From Streptomyces cinerochromogenes (GTDB lineage: Bacteria; Actinomycetota; Actinomycetes; Streptomycetales; Streptomycetaceae): 64,000 nt of DNA. The notes under the pieces were generated by a model that was not told where the DNA came from, made no database searches, and saw nothing but the letters and a program-made list of their open reading frames with translations. Position numbers and translations under genes: made by a program. The DNA lies in assembly GCF_014648635.1 (NCBI RefSeq), contig NZ_BMRM01000003.1:372001-436000 (forward strand), read 5' to 3'. Positions 44,417 through 54,834 of this stretch are shown piece by piece; positions within the stretch are counted from its first letter, which is position 1; every line of letters begins with the position of its first letter.

Positions 44417-45229
44417 GTGTCCATTTCTCTTGAGGTAGCCTCGCTTGCCTGCAGTCGAATCGCTGGGGTGTGGGTTGTCATAAGCTCCACGGAAAGGCTG
44501 GCGGCACTCAGGGAAGTCAGGCCGGGTGGCATCTATGACCCGCGGGTCAACATCACGGCCGGCAGGCCCTTGGTGGCCCCGGCCCGTATGCTGCTCAAGA
44601 AGACGGACACCCTGCATCGCGTGTTGCTGGTCATGCGCCTGATGGCTGGCTTGGCTCTCCTGTTGAGCCCGGCCGTCATCCTGCTGGCCGGTGCCTGGCC
44701 CGTCGTAGCCCTCGCAACTCTGCTCGCTGGACGGCTCGTCGTGTACGGGGGAGATGACGGCTCCGATCAAATGCTCACCATCATGAGCCTGACGTTCGCC
44801 GTCGCGCTTCCGCTGGGCCTTGTCGATGAGAGAATCGCCAGAGCCGGTGTGTATTTCATCGGTGCACAGGCGTGCCTTGCCTACAGCGCGGCGGGGATCG
44901 CCAAGCTGCTCAGTCCCGACTGGCGGAGCGGAGTTGCGATCAGGGGTATCCTTTCGACGCGTACGTATGGTCTGAAACGTGTGGCCGTGACGGTACAGAG
45001 GTATCCGGCGCTGGCACTGACCCTGGCTGTGGCCACGGTAGCCTTCGAAAGCACGTTTCTCCTCGCGCCGGTTCTACCGTCGGTGGCGCTGCTCGTCCTG
45101 CTTGCCGTGGCGGCGATGTTTCATGTGTCCACCGCTGTTGCCATGGGCCTCAACGGGTTCTTTTGGTCCTTCGTGGCCACGTATCCGGCCGTCATCTTCC
45201 TCAATGAATCCGTGGGAGCTCTCCTCTGA
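44417..45229 (+). CDS. HTTM/VKGC-like multi-pass membrane protein
   Basis: This is a 270-residue protein with about six TM helices. It has LACSRIAGVWVVISSTERLAAL at the start, GDDGSDQMLTIMSLTFAVAL, the YSAAGIAKLLSPDWRSGVAIRGILSTRTYG segment and late TM helices ending FFWSFVATYPAVIFLNE. The '...KL.SP.WRSG.A..gil.t..yg' block is typical of the HTTM (vitamin-K-dependent carboxylase-related) superfamily, to which SdpB belongs. It overlaps no gene but starts at the base after the previous stop. Low GC relative to neighbours. It may act with the preceding anchor protein on a peptide or small molecule; this is inference. Confidence 0.78.
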   Translation: MSISLEVASLACSRIAGVWVVISSTERLAALREVRPGGIYDPRVNITAGRPLVAPARMLLKKTDTLHRVLLVMRLMAGLALLLSPAVILLAGAWPVVALATLLAGRLVVYGGDDGSDQMLTIMSLTFAVALPLGLVDERIARAGVYFIGAQACLAYSAAGIAKLLSPDWRSGVAIRGILSTRTYGLKRVAVTVQRYPALALTLAVATVAFESTFLLAPVLPSVALLVLLAVAAMFHVSTAVAMGLNGFFWSFVATYPAVIFLNESVGALL

Positions 45230-45334
45230 TCGAGGCGGGATGCGCTCCGGCGCTCTTGTGTACAGCCCGCCCGCTGGCTCCTCCGCCTCGTTGCGCAGGC
45301 CGCGTCGAGCTGACCTCCGCGCCGGAGGAAGCCC

Positions 45335-45377
45335 GGTCAGGTCTCGATGCCGCGTGGGTGGCCACCGAGACCTGACC
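45335..45377. terminator. bidirectional terminator
   Basis: GGTCAGGTCTCG and CGAGACCTGACC, 12-bp perfect arms with a 19-bp spacer, lie between the convergent HTTM and TetR genes. Confidence 0.75.
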
Positions 45378-45402
45378 AGAGCCCTGACCCGACGCTGCTC
45401 GC

Positions 45403-46035
45403 TCACACAGGTGAGTCGGCATCCTGATCGACGAGGGTCGCGGTGGACGCCAGGGCGCAGGCGGTGTCGGCGAAGTACTGTTCGTCGGCACCCGGAGCGA
45501 GGCCGAGGAGCACGCCCTGTGTGAGACCGACGAACAGGGCCCTGAGTGCGGTGACCAGACGTTGCGCCTGATGTGGCGTCACGGCCGTCCCGTGGTGCGG
45601 TCTGCCGGTGAACAGCGCGATCAGGTTGCTCTCCTGTGTCCGGACGGACGCGGCGAGTTGGGAACCGAGTTCGGGGTCGTGCAGGGCCATGTCCAGCAGG
45701 GTGATCTGCAACGACAGGGCAGAGGTCGCGGTTGGGTCGTCACAGCTGCGCCGGTAGTACCGGGCGAAGGCTTCCACCGCTTCCAGGAGATCCATCTCCG
45801 GGGGGATCGCCTGCTCGATCTCTTCGTAGTGCGGCCGCAGGTAGTCGGTGACCAGGGCGGCCACCAGGCCGCCCTTGCTGCCGAACAGTGAGTAGACAGC
45901 GCCGGTCGTCAGGCCGGCCTTCTCGGCGATCTCGTCGAGTCGGGCGCGGTACCCGTCCCGTGAGACGACGTGGAAGGCGGCGTCCAGCAGGGCGCGGCGG
46001 TTGCGTTCCTTGGTTTCCGCTCTCGTCATTCTCAT
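45403..46035 (-). CDS. TetR-family transcriptional regulator
   Basis: This is a 210-residue TetR protein. The HTH is KERNRRALLDAAFHVVSRDGYRARLDEIAEKAGLTTGAVYSLFGSKGGLVAALVTDYL, and the C-terminal ligand domain (DPELGSQLAASVRTQESNLIAL ... LRALFVGLTQGVLLGL) is typical. It is divergent from a small membrane protein, with a 60-bp A/T-rich promoter region holding a GTAAC/GTTAC dyad. It probably represses both. An alternative start two codons downstream (ATG at 46029) is possible. Confidence 0.92.
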   Translation of the reverse strand: MRMTRAETKERNRRALLDAAFHVVSRDGYRARLDEIAEKAGLTTGAVYSLFGSKGGLVAALVTDYLRPHYEEIEQAIPPEMDLLEAVEAFARYYRRSCDDPTATSALSLQITLLDMALHDPELGSQLAASVRTQESNLIALFTGRPHHGTAVTPHQAQRLVTALRALFVGLTQGVLLGLAPGADEQYFADTACALASTATLVDQDADSPV

Positions 46036-46050
46036 AACTCCATTATTGTA

Positions 46051-46063
46051 GTAACGAAGTTAC
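46051..46063. promoter_or_regulatory. putative TetR operator
   Basis: GTAAC-GAA-GTTAC is a short perfect dyad in the A/T-rich divergent region between the TetR gene and the membrane protein gene. Confidence 0.45.
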
Positions 46064-46095
46064 GGGAGTAGGACAGGCATCGGGGAGGAACGCTC

Positions 46096-46536
46096 ATGAC
46101 GCAGGCCCAGGCTGTGACATCGTCAGCGACGCGTCGCTCGGCGGGGATCATCGCCGACGGTGTCTTCAAGGTGCTGCTCGGTGCCGCCTACCTGATCGGC
46201 GCTTCCCGGCTCGGCGATCTGCTGGGCGTGTCCCCCTGGTTGATGGTCGTCTCGGGCGCCGCCCTGCTGGTCGGCGGCGGGATCGAGACCGTGTGTGTGC
46301 GCAGCCGCCCGATCCGCACCTACATGCGGCTCATGGTCGCCTACGACACTGGCTGGGTGCTGACGGCGCTCGTCGGCCTGTTGACGGCATGGCGGCACGG
46401 CGGCGCCGGGGGCGAAGTGTGGATCGGGTACCAGGCAGCCGCTCCCCTGGTGTTCGCCGCGCTGCTGTTGGTCGCCGCCCCTGCCGACCCCGTGCCGTCG
46501 GCTTCGGGCACCCGCGCGGAGGGCCCCGCACACTGA
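46096..46536 (+). CDS. small four-TM membrane protein, TetR-controlled
   Basis: This is a 146-residue protein with four hydrophobic helices (VFKVLLGAAYLIGASRLGDLLG, LMVVSGAALLVGGGIETVCV, LMVAYDTGWVLTALVGLLTAW and AAPLVFAALLLVAA). No family is firmly recognised; size and layout resemble other uncharacterised TetR-linked membrane proteins. GGGGAGG precedes the ATG by 8 nt. It converges on the MarR gene with a 37-bp gap. Confidence 0.75.
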   Translation: MTQAQAVTSSATRRSAGIIADGVFKVLLGAAYLIGASRLGDLLGVSPWLMVVSGAALLVGGGIETVCVRSRPIRTYMRLMVAYDTGWVLTALVGLLTAWRHGGAGGEVWIGYQAAAPLVFAALLLVAAPADPVPSASGTRAEGPAH

Positions 46537-46573
46537 CAGCGAACCTCTCAGGACCGAACCGCTGCGGGAGCGG

Positions 46574-47068
46574 TCATGGTGTCGGCGGCTTCCCGGTGGT
46601 GGTGGCCGTCGACGCGTCGGAGTCGGAAGCAGCTGCTTGGAGGACAGTGGTCAGATAGCGGTGGACGACGTCCAGTTCGGCCGGGGCGAAGTCCCCGGCC
46701 ACTTCGACCAGGTCGGTGATCAGAGGGCCGAAGAAGGACTGGCCCAGCTCCATGGCTTTCTGTTCCACCGTCAGAACGACCCGGCGTCGGTCCATTTCAT
46801 CGCGCCTGCGGCGGACGAGCCCCTGGCGTTCCAGCCGGTCGAGCAGGGCGGTGGTGCCGGCCGAGTTGAGCCGTAGTGCCGCACCGAGTCGGCTCGGGGT
46901 GGCGTCGGTGCCCGCCCGGTCGGCGTCGAGCAGGTGGATGAGAGCCCGCAGATCGGTCGTGTGCAGGCCGTTCCGCGCAGCGAACTCCGCGCCGCGCAGA
47001 TCGAATTCCACGGTCACCGCACGCAGGAGGTGGACCAGCCGCATCGGGAGGTCGATGTCATCACTCAC
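46574..47068 (-). CDS. MarR-family transcriptional regulator
   Basis: This is a 164-residue MarR protein with helix LVHLLRAVTVEFDLRGAEFAARNGLHTTDLRALIHLLDADRAG, recognition region TPSRLGAALRLNSAGTTALLDRLERQGLV and wing RRRDEMDRRRVVLTVEQKA. The GTG at 47068 is preferred over longer in-frame starts because the operator dyad and a GATACT -10-like box lie directly upstream, implying a leaderless message. It is divergent from the alpha/beta hydrolase gene, its likely target. Confidence 0.88.
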   Translation of the reverse strand: MSDDIDLPMRLVHLLRAVTVEFDLRGAEFAARNGLHTTDLRALIHLLDADRAGTDATPSRLGAALRLNSAGTTALLDRLERQGLVRRRRDEMDRRRVVLTVEQKAMELGQSFFGPLITDLVEVAGDFAPAELDVVHRYLTTVLQAAASDSDASTATTTGKPPTP

Positions 47069-47074
47069 CCGGCT

Positions 47075-47097
47075 AGTATCTCGCCGAGCGAGATACT
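47075..47097. promoter_or_regulatory. MarR operator
   Basis: AGTATCTCG-CCGAG-CGAGATACT is a perfect dyad with 9-bp arms and a 5-bp centre. It is located between the MarR start (47068) and the hydrolase start (47130) and overlaps the MarR -10 box. Confidence 0.75.
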
Positions 47098-47129
47098 TGG
47101 TCAACGAGACGACTCCCCGGGGGTTCACC

Positions 47130-47978
47130 GTGTCCTCATCACAGGACTTCTTCGCCGCCTACGACGCACTCCTCGCCCGCTGGCCCACCTGTACCACCGA
47201 GATCGACGTTCCCACCCCGTACGGCACCACCCGCGTCCACGCCTACGGCCCCGCTGACGCCACCCCGGTCCTCCTCCTGCACGGCGGCGGCTCCACCGGC
47301 GCGGTCTGGTTCGCCAACGCCCCGGCACTCGGCACGCAGCACCGGGTGCTGGCCGTCGACATCCTCGGCGATGCCGGGCGCAGCGTCCTCGGTGGCCGCC
47401 CGCTGCGCACCACCACCGACCTGATGGCCTGGCTGGACGCAGTGCTCGACGGCCTCGACGTGTCCCGCACGCACCTGCTGGGCCACTCCTACGGCGGGTG
47501 GATCGCCCTCACCTACGCCCTGCACGCCCCACGGCGGGTCGATCGGCTGGTCCTGCTCGACCCGACCCAGTGCTTCGCCCACTACCGCCCGGGTTTCCTG
47601 CTGCGCTCCCTGCCGATCCTGATGCGCCCGACGGAAGCCCGGGCGCGGGCCTTCCTGGACCGCGAAACCGCGGGGACCGACACCGACCTGGGCTGGAAGC
47701 GGCTCTATGCCCTGGCGGTCTCGGACTTCCCGAACCGGAAGCTGGTCATCGGCCGCCGTCCGGACCCCGCGGCGCTGAGCGTCCCGCTCCTGGTCCTTCT
47801 CGCCGGCCGCAGTGGCGTCCACGACGCCGCGAACGTCGCAGCCCGCGCCCGCAAGGCCGTACCGGCCGCCCGCATACAGACACTCCCCGAGCTGACGCAC
47901 TTCGCCCTGCCCACCGCCGAGCCCGAGCGGACGAACCGCTGGATCACCGACTTCCTGGCGGACGACCAGGAGAAGTAG
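47130..47978 (+). CDS. alpha/beta fold hydrolase
   Basis: This is a 282-residue alpha/beta hydrolase. LLLHGGGSTGAVWFANAPAL is the oxyanion region, HLLGHSYGGWIALTYAL carries the Ser nucleophile, an acid in AGRSGVHDAAN and the His in LPELTHFALPTAEP complete the triad. No signal peptide. GTG start at 47130. The MarR regulator divergent from it, with a strong dyad operator, suggests induction by its substrate or a related aromatic or phenolic compound. Confidence 0.87.
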   Translation: MSSSQDFFAAYDALLARWPTCTTEIDVPTPYGTTRVHAYGPADATPVLLLHGGGSTGAVWFANAPALGTQHRVLAVDILGDAGRSVLGGRPLRTTTDLMAWLDAVLDGLDVSRTHLLGHSYGGWIALTYALHAPRRVDRLVLLDPTQCFAHYRPGFLLRSLPILMRPTEARARAFLDRETAGTDTDLGWKRLYALAVSDFPNRKLVIGRRPDPAALSVPLLVLLAGRSGVHDAANVAARARKAVPAARIQTLPELTHFALPTAEPERTNRWITDFLADDQEK

Positions 47979-48035
47979 GCCGCGCCGGGCCCGATTCGAA
48001 GGGAGCGCAAGCGGAGCGGATGGCGCGGAGGCCGT

Positions 48036-48311
48036 TCAGCGGCGCGGTCCCGGAGGCCGGGCGGTTCTCTCGACCAGGAACCGCGTCGCGTCGGACAGTG
48101 TCGTCAGTTCCGGGTAGTCGACCTCGTCGATGCGGACTCCCGTGCGCTCGGACAGCAGCTCGACCAGGCTGAGGAAGTCGAGCGAATCCAGTTCGAGCAC
48201 GTCGCGGAACTTGTCGTCCGGTTCCAGCCGGGTGAAGTCGGCGTCCGGGACGATCCGGGTGATGGAGTCCTTGATCACCGATACGGCGTCCGAGGCGTTC
48301 AGGGGTTTCAT
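48036..48311 (-). CDS. acyl carrier protein, last gene of the E1/E2 operon
   Basis: This 91-residue carrier protein has a four-helix ACP fold. The phosphopantetheine-attachment serine lies in LELDSLDFLSLVELLSERTGVRI (the DSL motif), followed by the acidic helix 2-3 region DEVDYPELTTLSDATRFLVE. It starts 5 bp after the E2 stop, so it is co-transcribed with the acyl-CoA synthetase and 2-oxoacid dehydrogenase genes. Such a partner is unusual for a dehydrogenase complex. It may receive an acyl group from the E2 lipoyl domain or from the synthetase (inference). No ketosynthase or other fatty-acid/polyketide enzyme is adjacent. Confidence 0.88.
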   Translation of the reverse strand: MKPLNASDAVSVIKDSITRIVPDADFTRLEPDDKFRDVLELDSLDFLSLVELLSERTGVRIDEVDYPELTTLSDATRFLVERTARPPGPRR

Positions 48312-48316
48312 CCGAC

Positions 48317-49837
48317 TCACAGCTCCTCCGGGGTCTGCAGCAGTCGGTCGACCGCTGTCAGGTAACGCGCTCCCACGGCGCCGTCCGTGGCCCGGTGGTC
48401 TGCCGCCAGGGTCGCGGTCACCACCGGCCGCACGCCGAGCATGCCGTGCACCGCCCAGGGCCGCTCGACGACCGCTCCGAAACCGACCAGGGCCACCTGG
48501 GGCGGGTGGATGACGCCGAACACGGCCTCCACGCCCTGGTCGCCCAGGCTGGTCACGGTGAGGGTGGCCCCGGTCGTCTCGCTTCCGCGCAGCCGTCCTC
48601 GCCGGGCCCGCTGGACCAGGTCCTTGAGGCGGGCCATGAGCACGTCGGGCGGCAGCGTGTCGGCGTGGTGGATCACCGGCGCGAGCAGTCCCCCCTGCCG
48701 CAGCGACACCGCGACACCCAGATTCACCTCGCCGGCGGCGGCGAAACCGTCGTTCCGCCAGTAGCCGTTGAGGGCCGGCACCTCGCGCGCCGCCACAGCG
48801 GCGGCTTTCAGCAGCAGGGCCGCGGACACCAGACGGTCCGCGGGCGGACGGTCCCGGTTGCACCGGCGGAGCCAGTCCTCGGCCGCGGCGAGGTCGATGG
48901 TGGCGTACAGGTAGTAATGCGGGATCTCCCGGCTGGCACGGCTCATGAGATCGGCGATGGCACGCCTCATGGAGTCCGTGCGCCTCTCGGCGCGGCTGTC
49001 GGCGGGTGCGGCCGTGTCCGGGCGCCGCCCGCTGTCGCGCCGCCGGTCCGGGCGTTCGGGTTCCCTCGGCCCGGTGCCCGCGAGGACGGCCGCGTTCACG
49101 TCCGCCGCCCGTACGGCTCCGTCGTCCCCCGTGCCCCGTACCGTCGTCAGGTCGACATCCAGGTCGTGGGCCAGGCGCCGCGCGTACGGAGTGGCCCGCA
49201 CCCGGCGCCCAGGGGGTGGTTGAGCGCGTTCCACGTCGGCCCGGGTGATGCGGCCGCCGGCTCCGGTGCCGTGCACCGCGGCCAGGTCGACGCCGTGCAG
49301 CAGGGCCAGGTGCCGCACGAGCGGTCCGGCGCCGACGACCGGGGCGGCGGATTCGGCAGCCGGCTCCGGTGGCCGGCGGGTTTCGCCGCGTACCGGCTCC
49401 GCGGCGGGTCCGGATGCGCGGGCCGCCTTCCGCCGGGGTGTCGGGCGTTCGTGCCCTCCGGATGCCTCGCGCCCGGCCCCCGCGGGCCCGGGCGTCCCGC
49501 GCGGGGAAGTTCCCGCGACCGGTCCGGCAGCCGTCGGCGGGGCAGCCTCCGCCCCCGCCGTCACCGGTTCCTCGGCGGCACCCGCCCGTCCACCGGGCAC
49601 CGCCTCCTCGTCGATCACCGCGAGCGGTGCCCCCACCGGTACCCGGGTGCCCGGCGGGACCAGCAGCCGTCCCACGGTCCCGGACTGGAAGCACTCGACC
49701 TCGATGGCCGCTTTGTCCGTCTCCACGACCGCCACGACGTCGCCCTTGCGTACCCGGTCGCCGGACTTCACGAGCCACTCCTGGAGCACTCCCTCGTCCA
49801 TGTCCGCACCGAGGGAGGGCATGGTGAACGCGGTCAT
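48317..49837 (-). CDS. 2-oxoacid dehydrogenase E2 (dihydrolipoyl acyltransferase)
   Basis: This is a 506-residue E2. An N-terminal lipoyl domain has Lys42 in ETDKAAIEVE. A Pro/Ala-rich linker leads to two peripheral-subunit-binding domains (VRHLALLHGVDLAAVHGTGAGGRITRADV and YARRLAHDLDVDLTTVRGTGDDGAVRAADV), and then a C-terminal catalytic domain ends with ADHRATDGAVGARYL (His and Asp of the HxxxDG motif). The two binding domains are a deviation from the usual single one. It transfers the acyl group made by E1 from lipoamide to CoA. The ATG at 49837 overlaps the E1beta stop region. No dihydrolipoamide dehydrogenase is encoded in this window. Confidence 0.92.
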   Translation of the reverse strand: MTAFTMPSLGADMDEGVLQEWLVKSGDRVRKGDVVAVVETDKAAIEVECFQSGTVGRLLVPPGTRVPVGAPLAVIDEEAVPGGRAGAAEEPVTAGAEAAPPTAAGPVAGTSPRGTPGPAGAGREASGGHERPTPRRKAARASGPAAEPVRGETRRPPEPAAESAAPVVGAGPLVRHLALLHGVDLAAVHGTGAGGRITRADVERAQPPPGRRVRATPYARRLAHDLDVDLTTVRGTGDDGAVRAADVNAAVLAGTGPREPERPDRRRDSGRRPDTAAPADSRAERRTDSMRRAIADLMSRASREIPHYYLYATIDLAAAEDWLRRCNRDRPPADRLVSAALLLKAAAVAAREVPALNGYWRNDGFAAAGEVNLGVAVSLRQGGLLAPVIHHADTLPPDVLMARLKDLVQRARRGRLRGSETTGATLTVTSLGDQGVEAVFGVIHPPQVALVGFGAVVERPWAVHGMLGVRPVVTATLAADHRATDGAVGARYLTAVDRLLQTPEEL

Positions 49838-49838
49838 C

Positions 49839-50999
49839 TCAGCCCGCCCCCCCGACGCCCCGGTCGACCGGCTGCGGTTCCGCGGGGCCGGCCGTGGCCG
49901 GCAGGGGCTCGCCGACGGCACGGCGTGCGGCCGTGACGATGGTGGCGGCCTGCGGCAGCGCGGCCTCCTCCAGCCTGCGCGCGTACGGCACGGGCACTTC
50001 AGCGCTGCACACCCGCTCGACGGGGGCGTCGAGGTCGTAGAAGTGCTGTTCGGCGAGGCGCGCCGAGATCTCGGCGGCGAGGCTGCCGGTGCGCCAGCCC
50101 TCGTCGACGACGACGGCACGGTGTGTCCGTGCGACCGACTCGCCGATGGTGGCGTCGTCCAGCGGCCGCAGAGTGCGCAGATCGATGACCTCCGCGCTGA
50201 TGCCGGCGCGCGCGAGGTCGTCGGCGGCGGCCAGTGCCTTGGGAAGTGAACCGCCGTACGTGATCACGGAGACGTCCGTGCCGGGCCGGCGGACGGCCGC
50301 GCGCTCGATGCCGACCGGACCCGCGTCGGCGGGCAGGTCGCCGGAGACGTTGTAGAGGCTGCCGTGCTCGAAGACCAGCACGGGGTCGGGGTCGGCGAGC
50401 GCGGGGGCCAGCATGTACCGGGCGTCGGTGAGGGTCGCCGGGGCCAGGACACGGAGGCCTGGAATGTGCGCGTACCAGCCTTCCAGGCTGTGGGAGTGCT
50501 GGGCCGCGAGCTGCCGTCCCGCGCCGGTGGTCATCCGGATGACGATCGGCACGGGCAGCTGGCCGCCCGACATGTGCAGCAGGGTCGCCGCGTTGTTGAG
50601 GATCTGGTCGAGGGCCAGCAGGCTGAAGTTGACCGTCATGATCTCGACGACGGGCCGCATGCCCGCCAGGGCGGCACCGATGCCGGCGCCGACGAATCCG
50701 GACTCGGACAGCGGGGCGTCGCGGATCCGTTCCGGCCCGAACTCCTCCAACAGGCCGAGGCTGACGCCGAAGCAGCCGCCGTACCTGCCCACGTCCTCAC
50801 CCATCAGGAACACCCGCTCGTCACCGCGCAGCGCCTCGCGCAGGGCCTCGCGCATCGCCTCCCGGTAGGTCGTCTTGCACCCCGAGGGCACGGAAGAGGC
50901 GGTGGGCGCGGAGGGAGAGGTGGGCGCGGAGGGAGAGGTGGGCGTGGCGGGCGCGATGGGCGTGGCGGGCGCGGTGCTACGGGTGTGGGTCGCGGTCAT
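49839..50999 (-). CDS. 2-oxoacid dehydrogenase E1 component, beta subunit
   Basis: This is a 386-residue transketolase-like beta subunit. A low-complexity N-terminal leader of about 40 residues (Thr/Pro/Ser/Ala repeats such as [12 protein letters not shown]) precedes [33 protein letters not shown]. The pyrimidine-binding Glu lies in [26 protein letters not shown]. The C-terminal domain has [21 protein letters not shown]. It pairs with the alpha subunit to decarboxylate a 2-oxo acid with thiamine diphosphate. Start ATG overlaps the alpha stop (ATGA). The repeat leader is encoded by imperfect GGAGAGGTGGGCGCG repeats. Confidence 0.93.
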   Translation of the reverse strand: MTATHTRSTAPATPIAPATPTSPSAPTSPSAPTASSVPSGCKTTYREAMREALREALRGDERVFLMGEDVGRYGGCFGVSLGLLEEFGPERIRDAPLSESGFVGAGIGAALAGMRPVVEIMTVNFSLLALDQILNNAATLLHMSGGQLPVPIVIRMTTGAGRQLAAQHSHSLEGWYAHIPGLRVLAPATLTDARYMLAPALADPDPVLVFEHGSLYNVSGDLPADAGPVGIERAAVRRPGTDVSVITYGGSLPKALAAADDLARAGISAEVIDLRTLRPLDDATIGESVARTHRAVVVDEGWRTGSLAAEISARLAEQHFYDLDAPVERVCSAEVPVPYARRLEEAALPQAATIVTAARRAVGEPLPATAGPAEPQPVDRGVGGAG

Positions 51000-52017
51000 G
51001 GCCGGTTCACCTCCACCGGGCTGGTGACGTACGTCAGCAGATCCTCGACGGGCTCCTCCGGAGCCTGCTCGGCCGCGTCCACGGCCGCGTCGATCTCGGC
51101 GGCCAGACGGTCCTCCAGGGCGGCGCGGGCCTCGTCGGTCAGCTCGCTCGCCTCCCGCAGCAGGCGGGCGAGGCCTTCGACGGGGTCGCGTTCCTTCCAG
51201 TGGTCGATCTCGGCCTTGTCGCGGTAGCGGTCGGAGTCGTACATGGAGTGGGCACGGAAACGATAGGTACGCATCTCCAGGAAGTGGGGTCCGGTTCCGG
51301 CCCGCACCCCCTCGGTCGCCCGCCGGGCGGCGTCCTCGACGGCGAAGACGTCCATGCCGTCGACGGCCCAGGACACCATGCCGTACCCCGCCGCGCGCAG
51401 GGCGAGATCGGTCTCCGCCTGGTGCCGTGCCAGGGCCGTGCCCATCGCGTACAGGTTGTTCTCGCAGACCAGCAGCAGGGGCAGTCGCCAGAGCGCGGCG
51501 AGGTTGGCCGTTTCGTGGAACTCGCCTTCAGCGAAGGCGCCGTCGCCGAAGAAACAGCAGGTGACACGGTTCCGGCCGGTCATACGGTCGGCGAGCGCGA
51601 GGCCGGCCGCCAGCGGGAGTCCGCCGCCGACGATCGCGTTGCCGCCGTAGAAGCGGCGGCCCGCGTCGAAGAGGTGCATCGAGCCGCCACGGCCCCGGCT
51701 GCAACCGGTGACCCTGCCGAACATCTCGGCCATGATCGCCTCTGCCGGCACCCCGCGGGCGAGGGCGTGCCCGTGTTCGCGGTACGTCGACACCACCGCG
51801 TCCTCGTCCGTGAGCGCCTCGTTGACGCCGACGGCCACGGCCTCCTCGCCGATGTAGAGGTGCATGAAGCCTCGGATGCGCGCGGCGCTGTACAGCTCCA
51901 CGCAGCGCTCCTCGAACCGGCGGACCCGCAGCATCGACTCCAGCAGGGCCAGGCGGTGCGCGGCCCGGGGGTCCGGCGCGGCGGCGGGCCGCGGGGCGCG
52001 GCGGGTACGGGTGGTGC

Positions 52018-52021
<4 letters not shown>
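50996..52021 (-). CDS. 2-oxoacid dehydrogenase E1 component, alpha subunit
   Basis: This is a 341-residue E1 alpha. It has [32 protein letters not shown], the thiamine diphosphate motif [31 protein letters not shown], and the phosphorylation-loop region [28 protein letters not shown]. The sequence resembles the pyruvate/acetoin dehydrogenase branch more than the branched-chain one. Start ATG overlaps the stop of the acyl-CoA synthetase gene. With E1beta and E2 it should form the oxidative decarboxylation core. Confidence 0.93.
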
Positions 52022-53865
<1,844 letters not shown>

Positions 53866-53926
53866 GGCGGCCCCTCCTTCCTTCGGCCCTGCTTCGACTG
53901 TCCACCCGAACTGATCCACCCGCACT

Positions 53927-53940
53927 GGGTCGAACGGCCC
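53927..53940 (-). promoter_or_regulatory. dyad GGGCCG-TT-CGACCC upstream of acyl-CoA synthetase operon
   Basis: On the minus strand the sequence reads GGGCCGTTCGACCC, an imperfect dyad (5 of 6 positions), about 62 bp before the start of the operon. The motif recurs as GGGCCGTTCGGCTC at 62171-62184 ahead of the ATPase operon. The layout recalls DosR/DevR-type dyads, but the identity of the regulator is inference. Confidence 0.4.
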
Positions 53941-54047
53941 CCGTCCGTGGCCGGACGGCTCCGGCCCACGGCTGAGGTTCGTCGCCACGAAGAGCCGTAC
54001 GGAACCGGACGGGTGGGAAGCCGCGGTGTTCTTCGGTGGTGGTGACG

Positions 54048-54086
54048 TCGGACATGGTGATCGGACATGGTCACCGGACGTGGTGA
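54048..54086. repeat. 13-bp tandem repeat, three copies
   Basis: Units TCGGACATGGTGA, TCGGACATGGTCA and CCGGACGTGGTGA follow each other at a 13-bp period in the 348-bp gap between the ATPase D gene and the acyl-CoA synthetase gene. The rest of the gap shows no supportable gene. Confidence 0.7.
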
Positions 54087-54213
54087 TCACCGCCGGGTGT
54101 CGTGGTTCCCCGGGTTCCGGTGTGAGGGCGCCCCAGCGGGAGGGAAGCGTCCTCAGGTCCCGGGACGCGGGCTCTTCGGTCCGAGCGGTACGGCCCCGCA
54201 CCCCGGCCGGGCG

Positions 54214-54834
54214 TCACGGGCCGCCGTGGGTGGCGGCCCAGCGGCGCCGTACCGCCTCCTGGCGTTCGGCTTCCTCCACGGCGAGTTCCACCGCGGCCAG
54301 TTCGTCCCGCAGACGAGGGATCCAGTGCCGGCGCAGGGCGCGGACCCGCTGTCGCGTCCGTTCGGCCTCGGCGGCCAGAAGTCCGGCGGCTGCCCGGTGG
54401 GCGGCGAGGTCCGCGGCGGCGCGGGCCGCTGCACGGTAGGCCGTCTCGGCGTGTGCGAGGGCGGTGTTGGACGGCGTGGGTTCCGCCGGGGAACGGACGG
54501 GGTCCGACCAGTCCACCGACACGGGGTGGCGCACGCCCATCAGCGCGGCCCACCGGACGTCGACGCGCGCCCGGTCCGCGGGTGCCGCCTCGGCCAGCGC
54601 CCGTTCGCCGCCGAGCAGGACTCCGCGCACCAGCCAGGTCTCCGCCTCCGCCAGCGTCCGCCGCCACACCCGGTCCGCGTCCTCGGCCGCCTGCCGCGCC
54701 GTGTGTTCCCGGCCCACCAGCAGCCGGAGTTTGCGCTCCAGGAGATCAGCTCCCCGCACCGCCGTGGCGAGACTGCGGCGCAGCGGCAGACGCCCGGCCC
54801 GCCCGGTCGTGGCCCGGCGCCCCCGGGGGCTCAT
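54214..54834 (-). CDS. V/A-type ATPase subunit D
   Basis: This is a 206-residue coiled-coil subunit D, the central rotor shaft of a V/A-ATPase. Seen features are the N-terminal helix GRLPLRRSLATAVRGADLLERKLRLLVGRE and the C-terminal helix RQRVRALRRHWIPRLRDELAAVELAVEEAERQEAVRRRW, the two long helices that enter the A3B3 hexamer. It is very Arg/Ala-rich. It is the last gene of the operon, its start overlapping the B-subunit stop by 4 bp. Confidence 0.88.
   Translation of the reverse strand: MSPRGRRATTGRAGRLPLRRSLATAVRGADLLERKLRLLVGREHTARQAAEDADRVWRRTLAEAETWLVRGVLLGGERALAEAAPADRARVDVRWAALMGVRHPVSVDWSDPVRSPAEPTPSNTALAHAETAYRAAARAAADLAAHRAAAGLLAAEAERTRQRVRALRRHWIPRLRDELAAVELAVEEAERQEAVRRRWAATHGGP

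Noticed and set aside
53866..54201. N-terminal extension of the acyl-CoA synthetase reading [13 protein letters not shown] upstream of 53865
   Set aside because: The ATG at 53865 has a strong GGAGG site and begins exactly where acetyl-CoA synthetases begin; the upstream frame has no family match and contains a 13-bp repeat.
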